DNA of 64,000 nt from Bacteroidota bacterium. GTDB taxonomy: Bacteria > Bacteroidota > Bacteroidia > B-17B0 > Aurantibacillaceae. The translations under genes were made by a program, and so were the position numbers. Below, piece by piece: positions 8,300 through 18,031 of the stretch (positions are counted from its first letter, which is position 1; every line of letters starts with the position of its first letter). The notes beneath the pieces are model-generated. The model was not told the origin of the DNA, did no database searches, and was given only the letters and a program-made list of their open reading frames with translations. The stretch lies in NCBI GenBank assembly GCA_016711805.1, contig JADJSH010000017.1, positions 1 to 64,000 on the forward strand. Direction: 5' to 3'.

Positions 8300-9772
8300 C
8301 TAATAATTCCTCAAAATATAATTATTCAAATACAGCGTTCTAAATTCCTGATTAGCCGATGCATTCAAAGCCTCTAATATTGGTTGATTATCTTTATTAA
8401 TCGTTTCTAAGTCTGTTAACATAATTGGATATAATTCACCATGCAATGCAACGTCTATTGGTTTTAAAGAAGCGACTAATAATAAATTACGGTATTTTTC
8501 AACTTCGCTAAACGTGCAAATTTTAATATCAAAACCAGCTTGTTTTAAAGTAGCGAGCATACATTGTGTTCCTAATCCTTTTTCGCCAGTTAAATAACCA
8601 TGGGTATTAATCAATACAATGCCATTGGTATCTAACATCGTTTTTAATTTCACCAAACTTTCCTTAGTAATTACATGCGAGGGCTGTTCCTCTGCTTTAA
8701 AGACATCGAATAAAATAATGTTGAATTTGTCTGTGCAATTATTAATATAATATCGCGCATCGGCACTAACTGTTTTTACAGAATCGCTCAAATAAAAAAA
8801 CTGCTTCGCCATATCGATGATGCGACTATCAAATTCAACAGCTGTTACATCATAGTGGTGTTGCTGAAACATATTAGCCACTACTCCACCACCTAAGCCC
8901 AATATCAAGGCTTTTCCTTTAGGTAAATACAATAAATTCTTTTCGACCAAACGTACATAATCGGAAACCGATTGTTTGCTATCGATTTGCATTTCAGTTT
9001 GAATGGTGTTATTAATCAGTAATTTTCTAATAATAACAGCCTCATTGCTGTAAGAAGGCTCTTCTCTAATTTCTAATTTACCTAAAATACCTTCTGATTT
9101 AAAAACAGTAAAGCGATTACTTTTAGAATTAGCAAAACCATACAGTGCTAATGAAATCACAAACAGTAAAATAGATCCGCTTACTTTACTTTTTTTTTTA
9201 AGAATTAAAAACGATGCCGCTAATCCTAAAGTAATAGCAAAACCAATTAAACTCAACTGAACTCCAAAATTTGGAATTAAATAAAAGCCGCATAAAAACG
9301 TTGCTAAAATTCCTCCTACAGTGGATACAGCATATATCTTTCCACTATTCTCTCCACTTTCGTTAGCATTGTGAGTTAAGATAGAAATAATTAAAGGAGA
9401 AGTTGCTCCCATGCAAATCATAGTTGGGAATAATAAAAACAATACACTAATAATAACAGCTGGGATTAAAGACAAATGTGAAGCCGTTATTAAAAAGACA
9501 GATGTTGTAAAAGGCATTAAACATAAACAACAAACCGCAGCAATTAAAACATACAAAAGTGTGTTTTCTTTTTGCTCTCGTTTACTTAATTTTCCTCCTA
9601 AAAAATAACCACTTGCTAAGCCGCCCAAAGTTATTGCCATAACTGAGCTCCAAACATATAAACTACTTCCAAAAAAAGGGGCTAATAATTTGGCACCACA
9701 AATTTCGGCAGCCATCACAGAAGCCCCTTCAACAAATGAAATAGTAAATAATTTATTTTTATTTAGCATCAA
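8300..9772 (-). CDS. Membrane-fused spermidine-synthase-like protein
   Basis: 490 residues. The N-terminal half has about six hydrophobic helices (FVEGASVMAAEICGAKLLAPFFG, AITLGGLASGYFLGGKLS, LFPTMICMGATSPLI). The C-terminal half is a Rossmann domain with LILGLGGGVVANMF, TAVEFDSRIIDMAK and FNIILFDVFKAEEQPSH. This is the fused MFS/spermidine synthase layout. The usual DxTDPxGPA gatekeeper of true aminopropyltransferases is replaced by FDVFKAEE, so polyamine synthesis is not assured. It lies 2 bp downstream of the gene at 9775, so the two are probably cotranscribed. Confidence 0.75.
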   Translation of the reverse strand: MMLNKNKLFTISFVEGASVMAAEICGAKLLAPFFGSSLYVWSSVMAITLGGLASGYFLGGKLSKREQKENTLLYVLIAAVCCLCLMPFTTSVFLITASHLSLIPAVIISVLFLLFPTMICMGATSPLIISILTHNANESGENSGKIYAVSTVGGILATFLCGFYLIPNFGVQLSLIGFAITLGLAASFLILKKKSKVSGSILLFVISLALYGFANSKSNRFTVFKSEGILGKLEIREEPSYSNEAVIIRKLLINNTIQTEMQIDSKQSVSDYVRLVEKNLLYLPKGKALILGLGGGVVANMFQQHHYDVTAVEFDSRIIDMAKQFFYLSDSVKTVSADARYYINNCTDKFNIILFDVFKAEEQPSHVITKESLVKLKTMLDTNGIVLINTHGYLTGEKGLGTQCMLATLKQAGFDIKICTFSEVEKYRNLLLVASLKPIDVALHGELYPIMLTDLETINKDNQPILEALNASANQEFRTLYLNNYILRNY

Positions 9773-9774
9773 AT

Positions 9775-10485
9775 TTAGATATACATGTTTGTGTCTTCAT
9801 CGTAGCTAGCACTTGTGCCGTAACCTAAACGCTTGCCTGTGCGTAAATTGATACTACTAACTTTCTCTTGAATTTCATTAACCGATACTTCGCGCACTTG
9901 CTCAATAGGAGGTGTAAATAAATCGAATGTAATAGCGTAAATAATTAAATCGTTAATAATTTCATGTAATTGCTCTTGATTTAATGGAGCATCCGAAAAC
10001 GTAGAATATTTAACACCTATCGGTCCTCTTGCTTCAATAAAAAATTTCATTTCCCTATTGATAAAGATGCGGCAAACCAGATACCCTAAATCATTTAAAC
10101 GATTAAACTTAAACGAATCAGCTAAAAAATTATATACGTTAATAATGCCACAATATGAATTGTACTCGTTTTGCTTCACGTAACCCGTTCTATACATCGC
10201 GTGCGACTTCTCAAATTCAAATACATTGGTATGCATAAAAAATTCTAACATATCGCCAGCCACTTTTAATTGTGTGGCATGAGACGTTGTTTCTAAAGTT
10301 GAAACAACTATCCTCTTATCAATAGCCTGAGTTTCTGCATTTAATTCTTTAGCAATCTCATCAACACATTTCTTAACCATTTCGAAAGAAGCGACTGTAT
10401 TTCTAAATACATCTTGTTTCATTACTGATTTTTCTTTCAATAATTTTAAAATATGTTCTTTCTGATTTTTTAAAGTCTCACTCAT
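9775..10485 (-). CDS. Conserved hypothetical cytoplasmic protein
   Basis: 236 residues with no signal peptide. It opens with a charged helical stretch (LKNQKEHILKLLKEK), then helices and strands with EFFMHTNVFEFEKSH, YNSYCGIINVYNFLADSF and FFIEARGPIGVKYSTF. The C-terminus ends GYGTSASYDEDTNMYI. I recognise no family. It sits 2 bp upstream of the spermidine-synthase-like gene and 40 bp downstream of the GH3 gene on the same strand, so a functional link to the former is the best clue. Confidence 0.6.
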   Translation of the reverse strand: MSETLKNQKEHILKLLKEKSVMKQDVFRNTVASFEMVKKCVDEIAKELNAETQAIDKRIVVSTLETTSHATQLKVAGDMLEFFMHTNVFEFEKSHAMYRTGYVKQNEYNSYCGIINVYNFLADSFKFNRLNDLGYLVCRIFINREMKFFIEARGPIGVKYSTFSDAPLNQEQLHEIINDLIIYAITFDLFTPPIEQVREVSVNEIQEKVSSINLRTGKRLGYGTSASYDEDTNMYI

Positions 10486-10525
10486 TTTAATAGAATTTAG
10501 AATAATAAAAGTAGCTATTAAATCC

Positions 10526-13495
10526 TTAATTTAAAAGCAATGCATTTGGTTTAACCGCTTCGTATAACGCACGGTGAATTTTCCCTCTGATTCCTAATTT
10601 CGCCAATTTATTTTCGTCGGCACTAGGATAAACCCTATTTGATAAAAACACAAATATCAACCCATTTTCTGGATCTGCCCAAGCAAATGTTCCTGTAAAA
10701 CCACTGTGTCCAAAGCTCTTTAAACTACATTCTTTAGTAACAGGACTATCTTTTTTTTCATCTGGTTCTGGCTTATCAAAACATAAACCTCGTCTATTGT
10801 CCGAAAATTGAGAACTCGTATATTGTCTAATCACAGAACTATCCAACACCTGTTGTCCTGCATAATAACCTTTATTTAAAAGCATTTGCATAATAACAGC
10901 CACGTCATTTGCATTCCCAAATAAACCAGCATGTCCTGCAACTCCTCCCATTAATGCTGCTCCTTGATCATGAACATAACCTCTGACTAATTGTTTTCTA
11001 AACTTTAAATCATTTTCGGTTGGGGCAATTTGCTCCGAAGAATAAACTGACAAAGGCAAATAAGTTAATCCTAAATTCAGAGGTTTGTAAAACTGTGACT
11101 GCACATAATTATTTAAAGTTGTCTTCGTTAATTTTTCAATTAATATTTTAGAAAAATAATAACCAATATCACTATACACATACTTACAGGTTTCTTCCAT
11201 TTTACAACTCATAATTTGATTGTAGATCGAATCGTTAAAATCTTTTACGACATATAATCCTTTAGCCACTTGCACAGGAAACTCTTCCGAATACTCATCG
11301 CTATAATAACCCGATTTGTATCCGTTTTTTTTATCTACGGTTTTTTGCCAAAATGGTAACCAAGCTGGTAAGCCAGATTGGTGAGTCAGCATATCTTTGT
11401 AATGAATGGCCGATTTATTTGTACCAACTAGTTCAGGAAAGTAATAATCTAAATGCTGTTCATAATCAAATTGTTTTTGCTCGCTTAACTTCATTAAGGC
11501 TAAGGATGATGATAATATTTTGGTTAAGGATGCTAAATCATAAATGGTATGATCATTTACTTTTTCGGCAGTAGCATCATATGCTTGTTTACCAAAGTTT
11601 TTTTGATAAAATACTTTTCCGTCTTTAATAGCGACAATCTGGCAACCAGGATATGCATTTTCTTTAATGCCATGACGTGCAATAGAATCTATTTCTTGTA
11701 ATTTCACACTATTAATCCCCATTTGTTCTGGTGCTACGTACTGCACTCTAATTGTAGTCTTAATGTCTAAACCTGTTCCTGCTACAAATAAATTAGTGGT
11801 TATTGGCAATCGTCCATTAACGGTAATAGCGCCCATGATAGCTTCTGCACCAGCTTTTTGACTAAACTCGTTATCTTCGTATAAACATAAAATAGCTTTG
11901 GCTTTATTGATGTTTTCTAATTTATTAATCAAATAAGGATTAGAGTTTAAACAAGCAATAGTGTTTTTTTGCTCACATATTTTAGAAATCAGTTCGATGC
12001 TTCCATCAGTACAGCTATAATTTTTAGCAGGACGATAAGACGTTTTATTGAGTTGCAAAATAACTAAATTATAGTTTTTTAATTTTGCGAATAAGGTATC
12101 TCTTTCTTTTTTAGTAGCGTCGTGACTTATACCTAAGTGCGAAATTTTTGCATATTTATTTAAAGTAGTTGAAAATACATTTGCTTTTTCATCACCAATA
12201 GATACTTCAATGATTTTCATAGTATCTAAACGCTGTAATGGCAAAAGTAATTTTTCGTTTTTTAATAAAGTAGCTGAAGCTTCTGCTAACTTGCTATTCA
12301 TCACAAACGAAGCCTTATTATTCAAATCTTCATACAAATGTTTTGGATTTACGTATTGCTTATTATTTAAACCACACCAAAACTTAGCTTTCAATATTTT
12401 TTTGCAACGTGCGTCAATATCTTCTTGCGTGACTTGCCCTTTTGCAATTGCTAATTTAATTTGCTCCATCGCTTTAGGAACATTTTCAGCAAACAACAAT
12501 ACATCATTACCTGCCAATAAGGCTTTTACATCAACTATTCCAGGTTCATAAAAACTCGCCACACCTTTCATGTTTAAGGCGTCAGTAAATATCAAACCTT
12601 GAAAGCCTAATTGTTTTTTTAATAAATCCTGAATGATATAAGGCGATAAAGTAGTTGCTGTATTTTTGGTCGTATCATAACAGGGTACAAACAAATGTGC
12701 TACCATAATACTTGATAAACCTTGATCAAATAATTGCTGAAAAGGATATAACTCCAATGTATCCATGCGTTCTTTACAAGCACTAATAACAGGTAATGTT
12801 TTATGCGAATCACTATCTGTATCTCCGTGACCAGGGAAATGTTTTCCATTTGCCATTACACCTTCGGCTTGTAAGCCTTTCATATACATCACTGCTTTGT
12901 TAGCTACATTAAATTTATTCTCTCCAAAACTTCTCATCCCGATGACTGGATTTAATGGGTTGTTGTTGATATCAGCTACGGGCGCAAAGTTTACATGTAT
13001 GCCCATACGTTTACACTCGCGTGCAATTTGTTTTCCCATGTAATAGATCAACGAATCATTTTTGATAGCACCTAAGGTCATTTGTTTTGGATACTTTGGT
13101 GTACTATCTAAACGCATCGCTAGTCCCCACTCTCCATCAATCGAAATCATCAAAGGTGTTTTTGCTTTGCTTTGGTAATAGTTATTTAGTTTGGCTTCGC
13201 GTAAAGGGCCACCTTGCATAAAAATTAATCCGCCAATATTATATTTCTCAACCAATTCTCTAATTTCGGCCACATGCTTCATATCCTTATTACTATAAGC
13301 GGCAACCATAAAAAGTTGTGCTAAGCGTTGGTCGGAATTCAAAGAATTAAACACAGAATCAACCCAATGAGATTGAGCGTTTAAAAAAGGTGGTGCAATT
13401 TTAGGTGTATCTGTTGGTAATTGCTTTTTAGAAACAAATGCCATAATTAGCACTGTTGAAAAGGCAAAAAGAGTTTTATAGAAAAATTTAATCAT
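10526..13495 (-). CDS. Glycoside hydrolase family 3 fused to a beta-lactamase-type serine hydrolase
   Basis: 989 residues with an N-terminal signal/anchor (FYKTLFAFSTVLIMAFV). The GH3 catalytic domain (about 45-370) has SIDGEWG, FAPVADINNNP, the NagZ-type loop KHFPGHGDTDSDSH near residue 220, and TDALNMKGV carrying the candidate nucleophile Asp. A GH3 C-terminal domain follows (about 400-570). Then comes a class C beta-lactamase/transpeptidase domain with SLTK near 658, YSD near 775 and HSGFTG near 928. The first half probably removes N-acetylglucosamine from cell-wall fragments and the second acts on peptide or ester bonds, suggesting envelope turnover. This two-enzyme fusion is familiar in Bacteroidota. 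Confidence 0.88.
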   Translation of the reverse strand: MIKFFYKTLFAFSTVLIMAFVSKKQLPTDTPKIAPPFLNAQSHWVDSVFNSLNSDQRLAQLFMVAAYSNKDMKHVAEIRELVEKYNIGGLIFMQGGPLREAKLNNYYQSKAKTPLMISIDGEWGLAMRLDSTPKYPKQMTLGAIKNDSLIYYMGKQIARECKRMGIHVNFAPVADINNNPLNPVIGMRSFGENKFNVANKAVMYMKGLQAEGVMANGKHFPGHGDTDSDSHKTLPVISACKERMDTLELYPFQQLFDQGLSSIMVAHLFVPCYDTTKNTATTLSPYIIQDLLKKQLGFQGLIFTDALNMKGVASFYEPGIVDVKALLAGNDVLLFAENVPKAMEQIKLAIAKGQVTQEDIDARCKKILKAKFWCGLNNKQYVNPKHLYEDLNNKASFVMNSKLAEASATLLKNEKLLLPLQRLDTMKIIEVSIGDEKANVFSTTLNKYAKISHLGISHDATKKERDTLFAKLKNYNLVILQLNKTSYRPAKNYSCTDGSIELISKICEQKNTIACLNSNPYLINKLENINKAKAILCLYEDNEFSQKAGAEAIMGAITVNGRLPITTNLFVAGTGLDIKTTIRVQYVAPEQMGINSVKLQEIDSIARHGIKENAYPGCQIVAIKDGKVFYQKNFGKQAYDATAEKVNDHTIYDLASLTKILSSSLALMKLSEQKQFDYEQHLDYYFPELVGTNKSAIHYKDMLTHQSGLPAWLPFWQKTVDKKNGYKSGYYSDEYSEEFPVQVAKGLYVVKDFNDSIYNQIMSCKMEETCKYVYSDIGYYFSKILIEKLTKTTLNNYVQSQFYKPLNLGLTYLPLSVYSSEQIAPTENDLKFRKQLVRGYVHDQGAALMGGVAGHAGLFGNANDVAVIMQMLLNKGYYAGQQVLDSSVIRQYTSSQFSDNRRGLCFDKPEPDEKKDSPVTKECSLKSFGHSGFTGTFAWADPENGLIFVFLSNRVYPSADENKLAKLGIRGKIHRALYEAVKPNALLLN

Positions 13496-13680
13496 GTTGT
13501 TAAATTACAATCAATCATGCCTTTTAAATTTACGAAAAGAGATTGTTTTTAACAGTGAAGTCTTGATAGTATTAACGTTTTTTGGTTATATATAGCCTAT
13601 TGATAGGGCTTTCCTTTTATTAGGAGTTACTATTATTAATTACTAATTTGGTATGAAGGAAAAAACAACCCAGAAAAGCG

Positions 13681-14442
13681 ATGAAATTTAAGCCCAGATT
13701 TTTTTTATTCACTCTTATTCTTGCCTTAAATACTCAAAATAATTATTGTCAAAAATCTCCACTAAATATTCCTACTTTTTACACAGTTAATTGTTTAAAT
13801 TCAAGTACAATTAGTAATAAAAAAGATACAATTTTCAATATAGAGAAAGATAGTGTTTTCTATATCTATATTGGCTTGTGCGAGTCAATATTTCTGAATG
13901 ATTATTTGCATAACTATAAAACGCTTGTATCAAAAAATTATTTATACAATGGTCAGCCAGCTTATAGAGAATTAGAGAAAGAAAATCTTTCTTTTTATAA
14001 AAGTATTTACAAAAAACATTCTTCAAAAAAGATAGTTTTAAAACACCTTTGGAGAGTAGAGTCTTATGAAAAAAGCCTAGCGACAATTAATTATTTATCA
14101 AACTCTAATGAGATCGTCCCTGATAGTTTAAAAAAAATAATGAAGCTCATTAATGAAGTTATGTTTTTGCCTTTTAGTGATGAAGATTTAAAAGCGTCAG
14201 TAAAAAATATTCTAAATAACTTTAAAAATTGTAAGGATCTTTACCAAATTTACTTCAAAGAAAAATATGCATTAGTGGCACAAATTATACTAGAAATGGA
14301 AATGAAATTTAATTATGATCCAGAGAAATTAAAAAATTATAAAAAGGAATTAATACTCAATGAGCTTGGTCAAAGTAAATCTATTATAATTATTGCAACC
14401 GAACCAGAAAAAATGGCATTACAATCACTTCTTAGTAATTAG
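13681..14442 (+). CDS. Hypothetical secreted protein
   Basis: 253 residues with the signal peptide RFFLFTLILALNTQNNYCQ. The rest is Lys/Asn-rich and mainly helical (YRELEKENLSFYKSIYKK, FNYDPEKLKNYKKELILNELG). No motif was recognised. Its end overlaps the convergent kelch gene by 4 bp. It is more AT-rich and Lys-rich than its neighbours, which may mean relaxed selection or acquisition. Confidence 0.6.
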   Translation: MKFKPRFFLFTLILALNTQNNYCQKSPLNIPTFYTVNCLNSSTISNKKDTIFNIEKDSVFYIYIGLCESIFLNDYLHNYKTLVSKNYLYNGQPAYRELEKENLSFYKSIYKKHSSKKIVLKHLWRVESYEKSLATINYLSNSNEIVPDSLKKIMKLINEVMFLPFSDEDLKASVKNILNNFKNCKDLYQIYFKEKYALVAQIILEMEMKFNYDPEKLKNYKKELILNELGQSKSIIIIATEPEKMALQSLLSN

Positions 14443-15644
14443 TGACTAATAACAACCTTTTTAGAGCTAATGCCCTCTTGTGTTTTTATAGATAGCAGAT
14501 AAATCCCGTTAGCAAGAAAAAACGTATTAATTTCTGATGTATTGGTCTGTATTTTTTCTTCAAAAACCAATTCGCCTAATTGATTATAGAGTTGAATCAT
14601 TGCATTTGACTGAGAATTTAAAACGATAGTCAATTTATCATTAACTGGATTTGGATATACTTTTACATTTAACTGCTCTTCATTTTCTTTTAATCCAACA
14701 AAAGCATCGTTCTTCCATGTTTCTTTGATACGATTATATGCGGTATCCAAACCTGCTGTTATATAAAACACATCATTCAAAGAAAAAAACATGGTTCCTC
14801 TCCTCCCAATTGTTGGAACGCCTGCATAAGTAGTTAGGCTCGTATCAGCTGGATCAAATAATTTTATATCATTGTTAATCACATTCAACGTATCATGTCC
14901 GCCATACAAACAAGCTTTATTATTAACTACTGCACATGCAACATACCTCCGAAGTGGCAACATAATAATTGGAACTACAGACCAAGTATCATTTACGTAA
15001 TCATATCGATACATATCATGATTATAAGCTTCGGGAAGTGAGCTGTTCATTCCGTAACATATATAACCAACAGTATCAATGGCAAAAGCAGCTCCTCGCC
15101 ACATACCTGTTAGCGGTATATTATTTTTTTGAGTCCAAGTTGTAGTTGTAAAATTATATTCCCACACTTCATTAACAGCATTATTATTTGCTGGCCTTCC
15201 ACCAATAATATATACCTTATCTTTAATTACAAAATTAACCATGCCTTGTCTCCCAGAACCAGGAAAATCTGGCAAGGCTGTCCATGAATTTGTTGACACC
15301 GAATATTGCCAAAAATCATTCAAACAACTATTGTCGCATTTTAAGCCACCAAACATGTAACCTATTCCATTATAAGAAAAAGCGGTAGCATATTGTCGTT
15401 CTTTGCCAGCAGGTAATGATGCCATTGGCGACCAAGTTTCTGACCCAGCGTCAAATACATAGCCATTGGGCATACATTGGTAACCTGGTTCGAGTCCTGA
15501 AAAACAATAGGCTTTATTATTGATGGTAAAAGAAGTTCCATCGTCTCTTGCTCCTCCTGGAAAATCCAATAATTGAGTCCAAGTTTGACTATAAGTAAAC
15601 GCAAAATGAATAATTAATAAAACAGTAAGGATGAGTTTATTCAT
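14439..15644 (-). CDS. Kelch-repeat T9SS-secreted protein
   Basis: 401 residues. The signal peptide is MNKLILTVLLIIHFAFTYSQ. Kelch beta-propeller blades have the usual pattern of GG plus a spaced W (GYMFGGLKCDNSCLNDFWQYS; VYIIGGRPANNNAVNEVWEYN; CLYGGHDTLNVINNDIKLFD). A C-terminal type A sorting domain (VKVYPNPVNDKLTIVL to KKVVISH) directs export by the type IX system whose SprA pore is encoded at 22310. The ligand is unknown. Confidence 0.85.
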   Translation of the reverse strand: MNKLILTVLLIIHFAFTYSQTWTQLLDFPGGARDDGTSFTINNKAYCFSGLEPGYQCMPNGYVFDAGSETWSPMASLPAGKERQYATAFSYNGIGYMFGGLKCDNSCLNDFWQYSVSTNSWTALPDFPGSGRQGMVNFVIKDKVYIIGGRPANNNAVNEVWEYNFTTTTWTQKNNIPLTGMWRGAAFAIDTVGYICYGMNSSLPEAYNHDMYRYDYVNDTWSVVPIIMLPLRRYVACAVVNNKACLYGGHDTLNVINNDIKLFDPADTSLTTYAGVPTIGRRGTMFFSLNDVFYITAGLDTAYNRIKETWKNDAFVGLKENEEQLNVKVYPNPVNDKLTIVLNSQSNAMIQLYNQLGELVFEEKIQTNTSEINTFFLANGIYLLSIKTQEGISSKKVVISH

Positions 15645-15671
15645 TTTTTGTTGTAATTTAATTGGATATGG

Positions 15672-15694
15672 CTTCGACTCCGCTCAGCCTGACA
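15672..15694 (+). repeat. Dispersed CTTCGACTCCGCTCAG repeat, copy 2
   Basis: CTTCGACTCCGCTCAGCCTG followed by ACA, upstream of the kelch gene. It matches 48303-48325 and, inverted, 8064-8081. Confidence 0.65.
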
Positions 15695-15734
15695 TAAATT
15701 TAATAATAACAGAATATAAGGTGATTTATTGCCC

Positions 15735-16277
15735 CTACTTCACTCTACCCGAACTCACATACGTTTGCTTAAAATAGGGTTCATTCATGTCACTGATCAT
15801 CACTCCTTTCTTTGTAGACGCATGAACAAACTTATGGTTTTGTAAATAAACCCCTACATGGGAAATACTTTTTCCATTCGTATTAAAAAAAACTAAATCC
15901 CCTTCTTTTAAATCGGATTCGCTAATTTTTTTCACTTCACCAACTAAGGCTTTTGTATTGGATGAAATTGTTTTATTATACACTTTTAAATATAAGGTAG
16001 ATGTTAAACCAGAGCAATCAATACCAGCTTTATCTTTTCCAGCATATTTATAAGGAACGCCTTGCCATTCATTAATGAATTGATAGAGCGTTTCATTCTT
16101 GATATCAGACTCATTGACGCCTAACTTAATGGCATATTGTTTTTTTAGAGAATTTGACGTTTTTTCTGGTTTAGTTGAGCTTGGATCTTTGGATTTTGTA
16201 ACCGTTTGCTGATGCTTACAGGATAACATATTAAATAGCAAAGTACTTGCTAAAATATATTTGTATAGTGTCTTCAT
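15735..16277 (-). CDS. NlpC/P60 (C40) family lipoprotein, cell-wall peptidase
   Basis: The start is placed at 16277, giving MKTLYKYILASTLLFNMLSC with the lipobox LSC; an upstream ATG at 16313 would bury the signal. The catalytic domain has GIDCSGLTSTLY (Cys nucleophile), SHVGVYLQNHKFVHAS (His) and GDLVFFN. The family cleaves D-Glu-diaminopimelate bonds in peptidoglycan stem peptides, so a periplasmic outer-membrane lipoprotein acting in wall turnover is likely. The length (180 residues) fits Spr/MepS-like members. Confidence 0.88.
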   Translation of the reverse strand: MKTLYKYILASTLLFNMLSCKHQQTVTKSKDPSSTKPEKTSNSLKKQYAIKLGVNESDIKNETLYQFINEWQGVPYKYAGKDKAGIDCSGLTSTLYLKVYNKTISSNTKALVGEVKKISESDLKEGDLVFFNTNGKSISHVGVYLQNHKFVHASTKKGVMISDMNEPYFKQTYVSSGRVK

Positions 16278-16340
16278 CGTTATATAAAAATACGATGGAG
16301 GAACTAATTTCAATGAAAAGAAAAAATATGTTTTAGACAG

Positions 16341-16991
16341 TTAGCTGTTAGCTACAGGCGCGTCATTTTGATAGTGCTTGGAGAACTTAGTAATAACACG
16401 ATATGCAATGTAAGCAAAAATTGGAGCAGCAATCACATCATAACTATAATGCACGTGTTGAACCATAACTCCAATAGAAACAGCAATAGCAGCTGCCAAG
16501 AACGTATATTTTAAAACCTTATTAACGCAGAAAAAATAAAATAAAAATAAGGTAGCGGCATGTCCGCTAAAGAACAAATCTTTTAAATGTTCGTTTCCTG
16601 CATAAAAAGTGTGAGTTAATATGGTATCACGTAAGGGAATAATGGCTGTAGGTGGCTCTAAAGGGATAAAAAACAAGGTTACCACTCTTAATAAAGTTAA
16701 AGCGCCATACATTTGAATAAGGTGTAAAAATTTATAAGGAGATAAAAAGGCATAAATCAGTCCTATTAAGGCCGCCGAATAAGTAACAAAAAATATAAAG
16801 TCAGAAACATCGCGAGGTTTAATGAAATTTAAAATCGGATCATAAAAGGTGTGACCTTGTCTAGTTTCGATATATGCTAATAAAGAAGCGAACCCGATTA
16901 ATATTCCAATTAAAACAACAACAGAAATTAAAAACCTGTTTTGGAAGTGTTTATTAGAAAGTGCTATTTTCCAATTGTAAAGCATAAGCAA
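16341..16991 (-). CDS. PAP2-like membrane phosphatase / sphingomyelin-synthase-like protein
   Basis: 216 residues with about six membrane helices. The PAP2_C signature is seen as LFFSGHAATLFLFYFF and VQHVHYSYDVIAAPIFAYIAYR (two His and one Asp forming the active site, as in sphingomyelin synthase-related proteins). It probably transfers or hydrolyses lipid phosphate headgroups in the inner membrane. Bacteroidota make sphingolipids and phosphonolipids, so a lipid headgroup role is reasonable, but the substrate is not visible. Confidence 0.7.
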   Translation of the reverse strand: MLMLYNWKIALSNKHFQNRFLISVVVLIGILIGFASLLAYIETRQGHTFYDPILNFIKPRDVSDFIFFVTYSAALIGLIYAFLSPYKFLHLIQMYGALTLLRVVTLFFIPLEPPTAIIPLRDTILTHTFYAGNEHLKDLFFSGHAATLFLFYFFCVNKVLKYTFLAAAIAVSIGVMVQHVHYSYDVIAAPIFAYIAYRVITKFSKHYQNDAPVANS

Positions 16992-17055
16992 TATTACTAA
17001 AAAATTTAGCCAATATGCTCTTAAAAAAACTAAAAAATGAGCGTGTTATTAACAA

Positions 17056-17083
17056 AAAAGGCTGGAGATTTTCTCCAGCCCTT
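17056..17083 (-). terminator. Rho-independent terminator
   Basis: The stem GGCTGGAGA/TCTCCAGCC at 17060-17080 reads into a T-run on the minus strand. It ends the lipoprotein gene at 17103. Confidence 0.8.
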
Positions 17084-17102
17084 ATCAAACTAAAAAAATA
17101 TT

Positions 17103-17957
17103 TTATGGTAATGTAATATTATAAATGTTTCCATTTATGGTTACAGTTGCCTGATCATCGCAAGCTCCGTTTCCAAAATCAATATAGCGAGTTGCTTTAC
17201 CAGAAGGAGTATGCTCTAATGTTCCTTGTGTAAAATGACGTCGGCAACCGAAAGCCATATTTCTAATTAAAGGCGATGTGATAACTGAAGTAAAAGAACC
17301 TCCACTTGCTGTTGTCCCATAAGCACTTCCCGTTAATGAATATATATCATCTGCCCAAGTTAAAGTACTTTCTCCTGAAATCCATTCGCGTTGGCGCGTG
17401 CTTTGCCAAGTTATCGTTCCGGCACCACCTGCTTTGATGATACTAATATTGGCATTAATTTCATAAACTAAATGATTGGCTGCATTATGACCTTTATTGG
17501 TAATTGTTTTTGAACCTGTTACTTGATTATCATTTACAAAATAGTTTTGAGGTGTTACAGTAATAACCGTATTCGAATCTCTATATCTACCTGTGAAATT
17601 AATAATTAAAGACCCTCGTCTATTTCGTCCATCATTACACAAACAATTAGTAGCTCCAAAATTAACAGTAATGGTTTTAGCAGCGGCTAAAGTATCATAA
17701 GTAATTACGGAGCAAGAACTTAAAATAGCATTAGATTCGGCTGTTTTAAAACTTGAAACCGTTGTTGCGTTTCCTTTTCCAGCTTCGTCAGAAATGCTCG
17801 TCATGTCATTAACAGTGGATGAAGCTAAAGACTGGTCTTTTGCAGATGCTGTATCCGTGTCCTTTTCTTCAATTTGTTTTTTTCTACAAGAAGAGAACAT
17901 GCTAGCACTTACGATAGCTACTAAAGCAAGTCCTAAAGTTAATTGTTTCGTTTTCAT
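17103..17957 (-). CDS. Hypothetical lipoprotein
   Basis: 284 residues with a lipoprotein signal SASMFSSC (Cys about residue 24). A Ser/Thr/Asp-rich linker follows, then a beta-rich domain with repeated strands (GSLIINFTGRYRDSNTVITVTPQNYFVNDNQVTG, given here only as the region about 115-150). Cys pairs at SSCSVITY, NCLCNDGR, FGCRRHF and GACDDQ may form disulfides. No family was recognised. It has its own terminator downstream and is a single-gene unit. Confidence 0.65.
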   Translation of the reverse strand: MKTKQLTLGLALVAIVSASMFSSCRKKQIEEKDTDTASAKDQSLASSTVNDMTSISDEAGKGNATTVSSFKTAESNAILSSCSVITYDTLAAAKTITVNFGATNCLCNDGRNRRGSLIINFTGRYRDSNTVITVTPQNYFVNDNQVTGSKTITNKGHNAANHLVYEINANISIIKAGGAGTITWQSTRQREWISGESTLTWADDIYSLTGSAYGTTASGGSFTSVITSPLIRNMAFGCRRHFTQGTLEHTPSGKATRYIDFGNGACDDQATVTINGNIYNITLP

Positions 17958-18031
17958 ATATGGTTTGTTTTTTAAGTTGTATTTGTAGGTAAGACTTACA
18001 AAAAAAACAAAGGTTTAATGAACCCTAATAA

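Noticed and set aside
8300..9772. Naming the gene speE (spermidine synthase)
   Set aside because: The membrane-fused type lacks the usual aminopropyltransferase gatekeeper motif, so the activity is not supported.
13835..14086. Antisense readings inside larger genes (also 1901-2212, 29828-30181, 60187-60495 and others)
   Set aside because: They lie wholly within well-supported genes on the other strand and show no domains or start signals.
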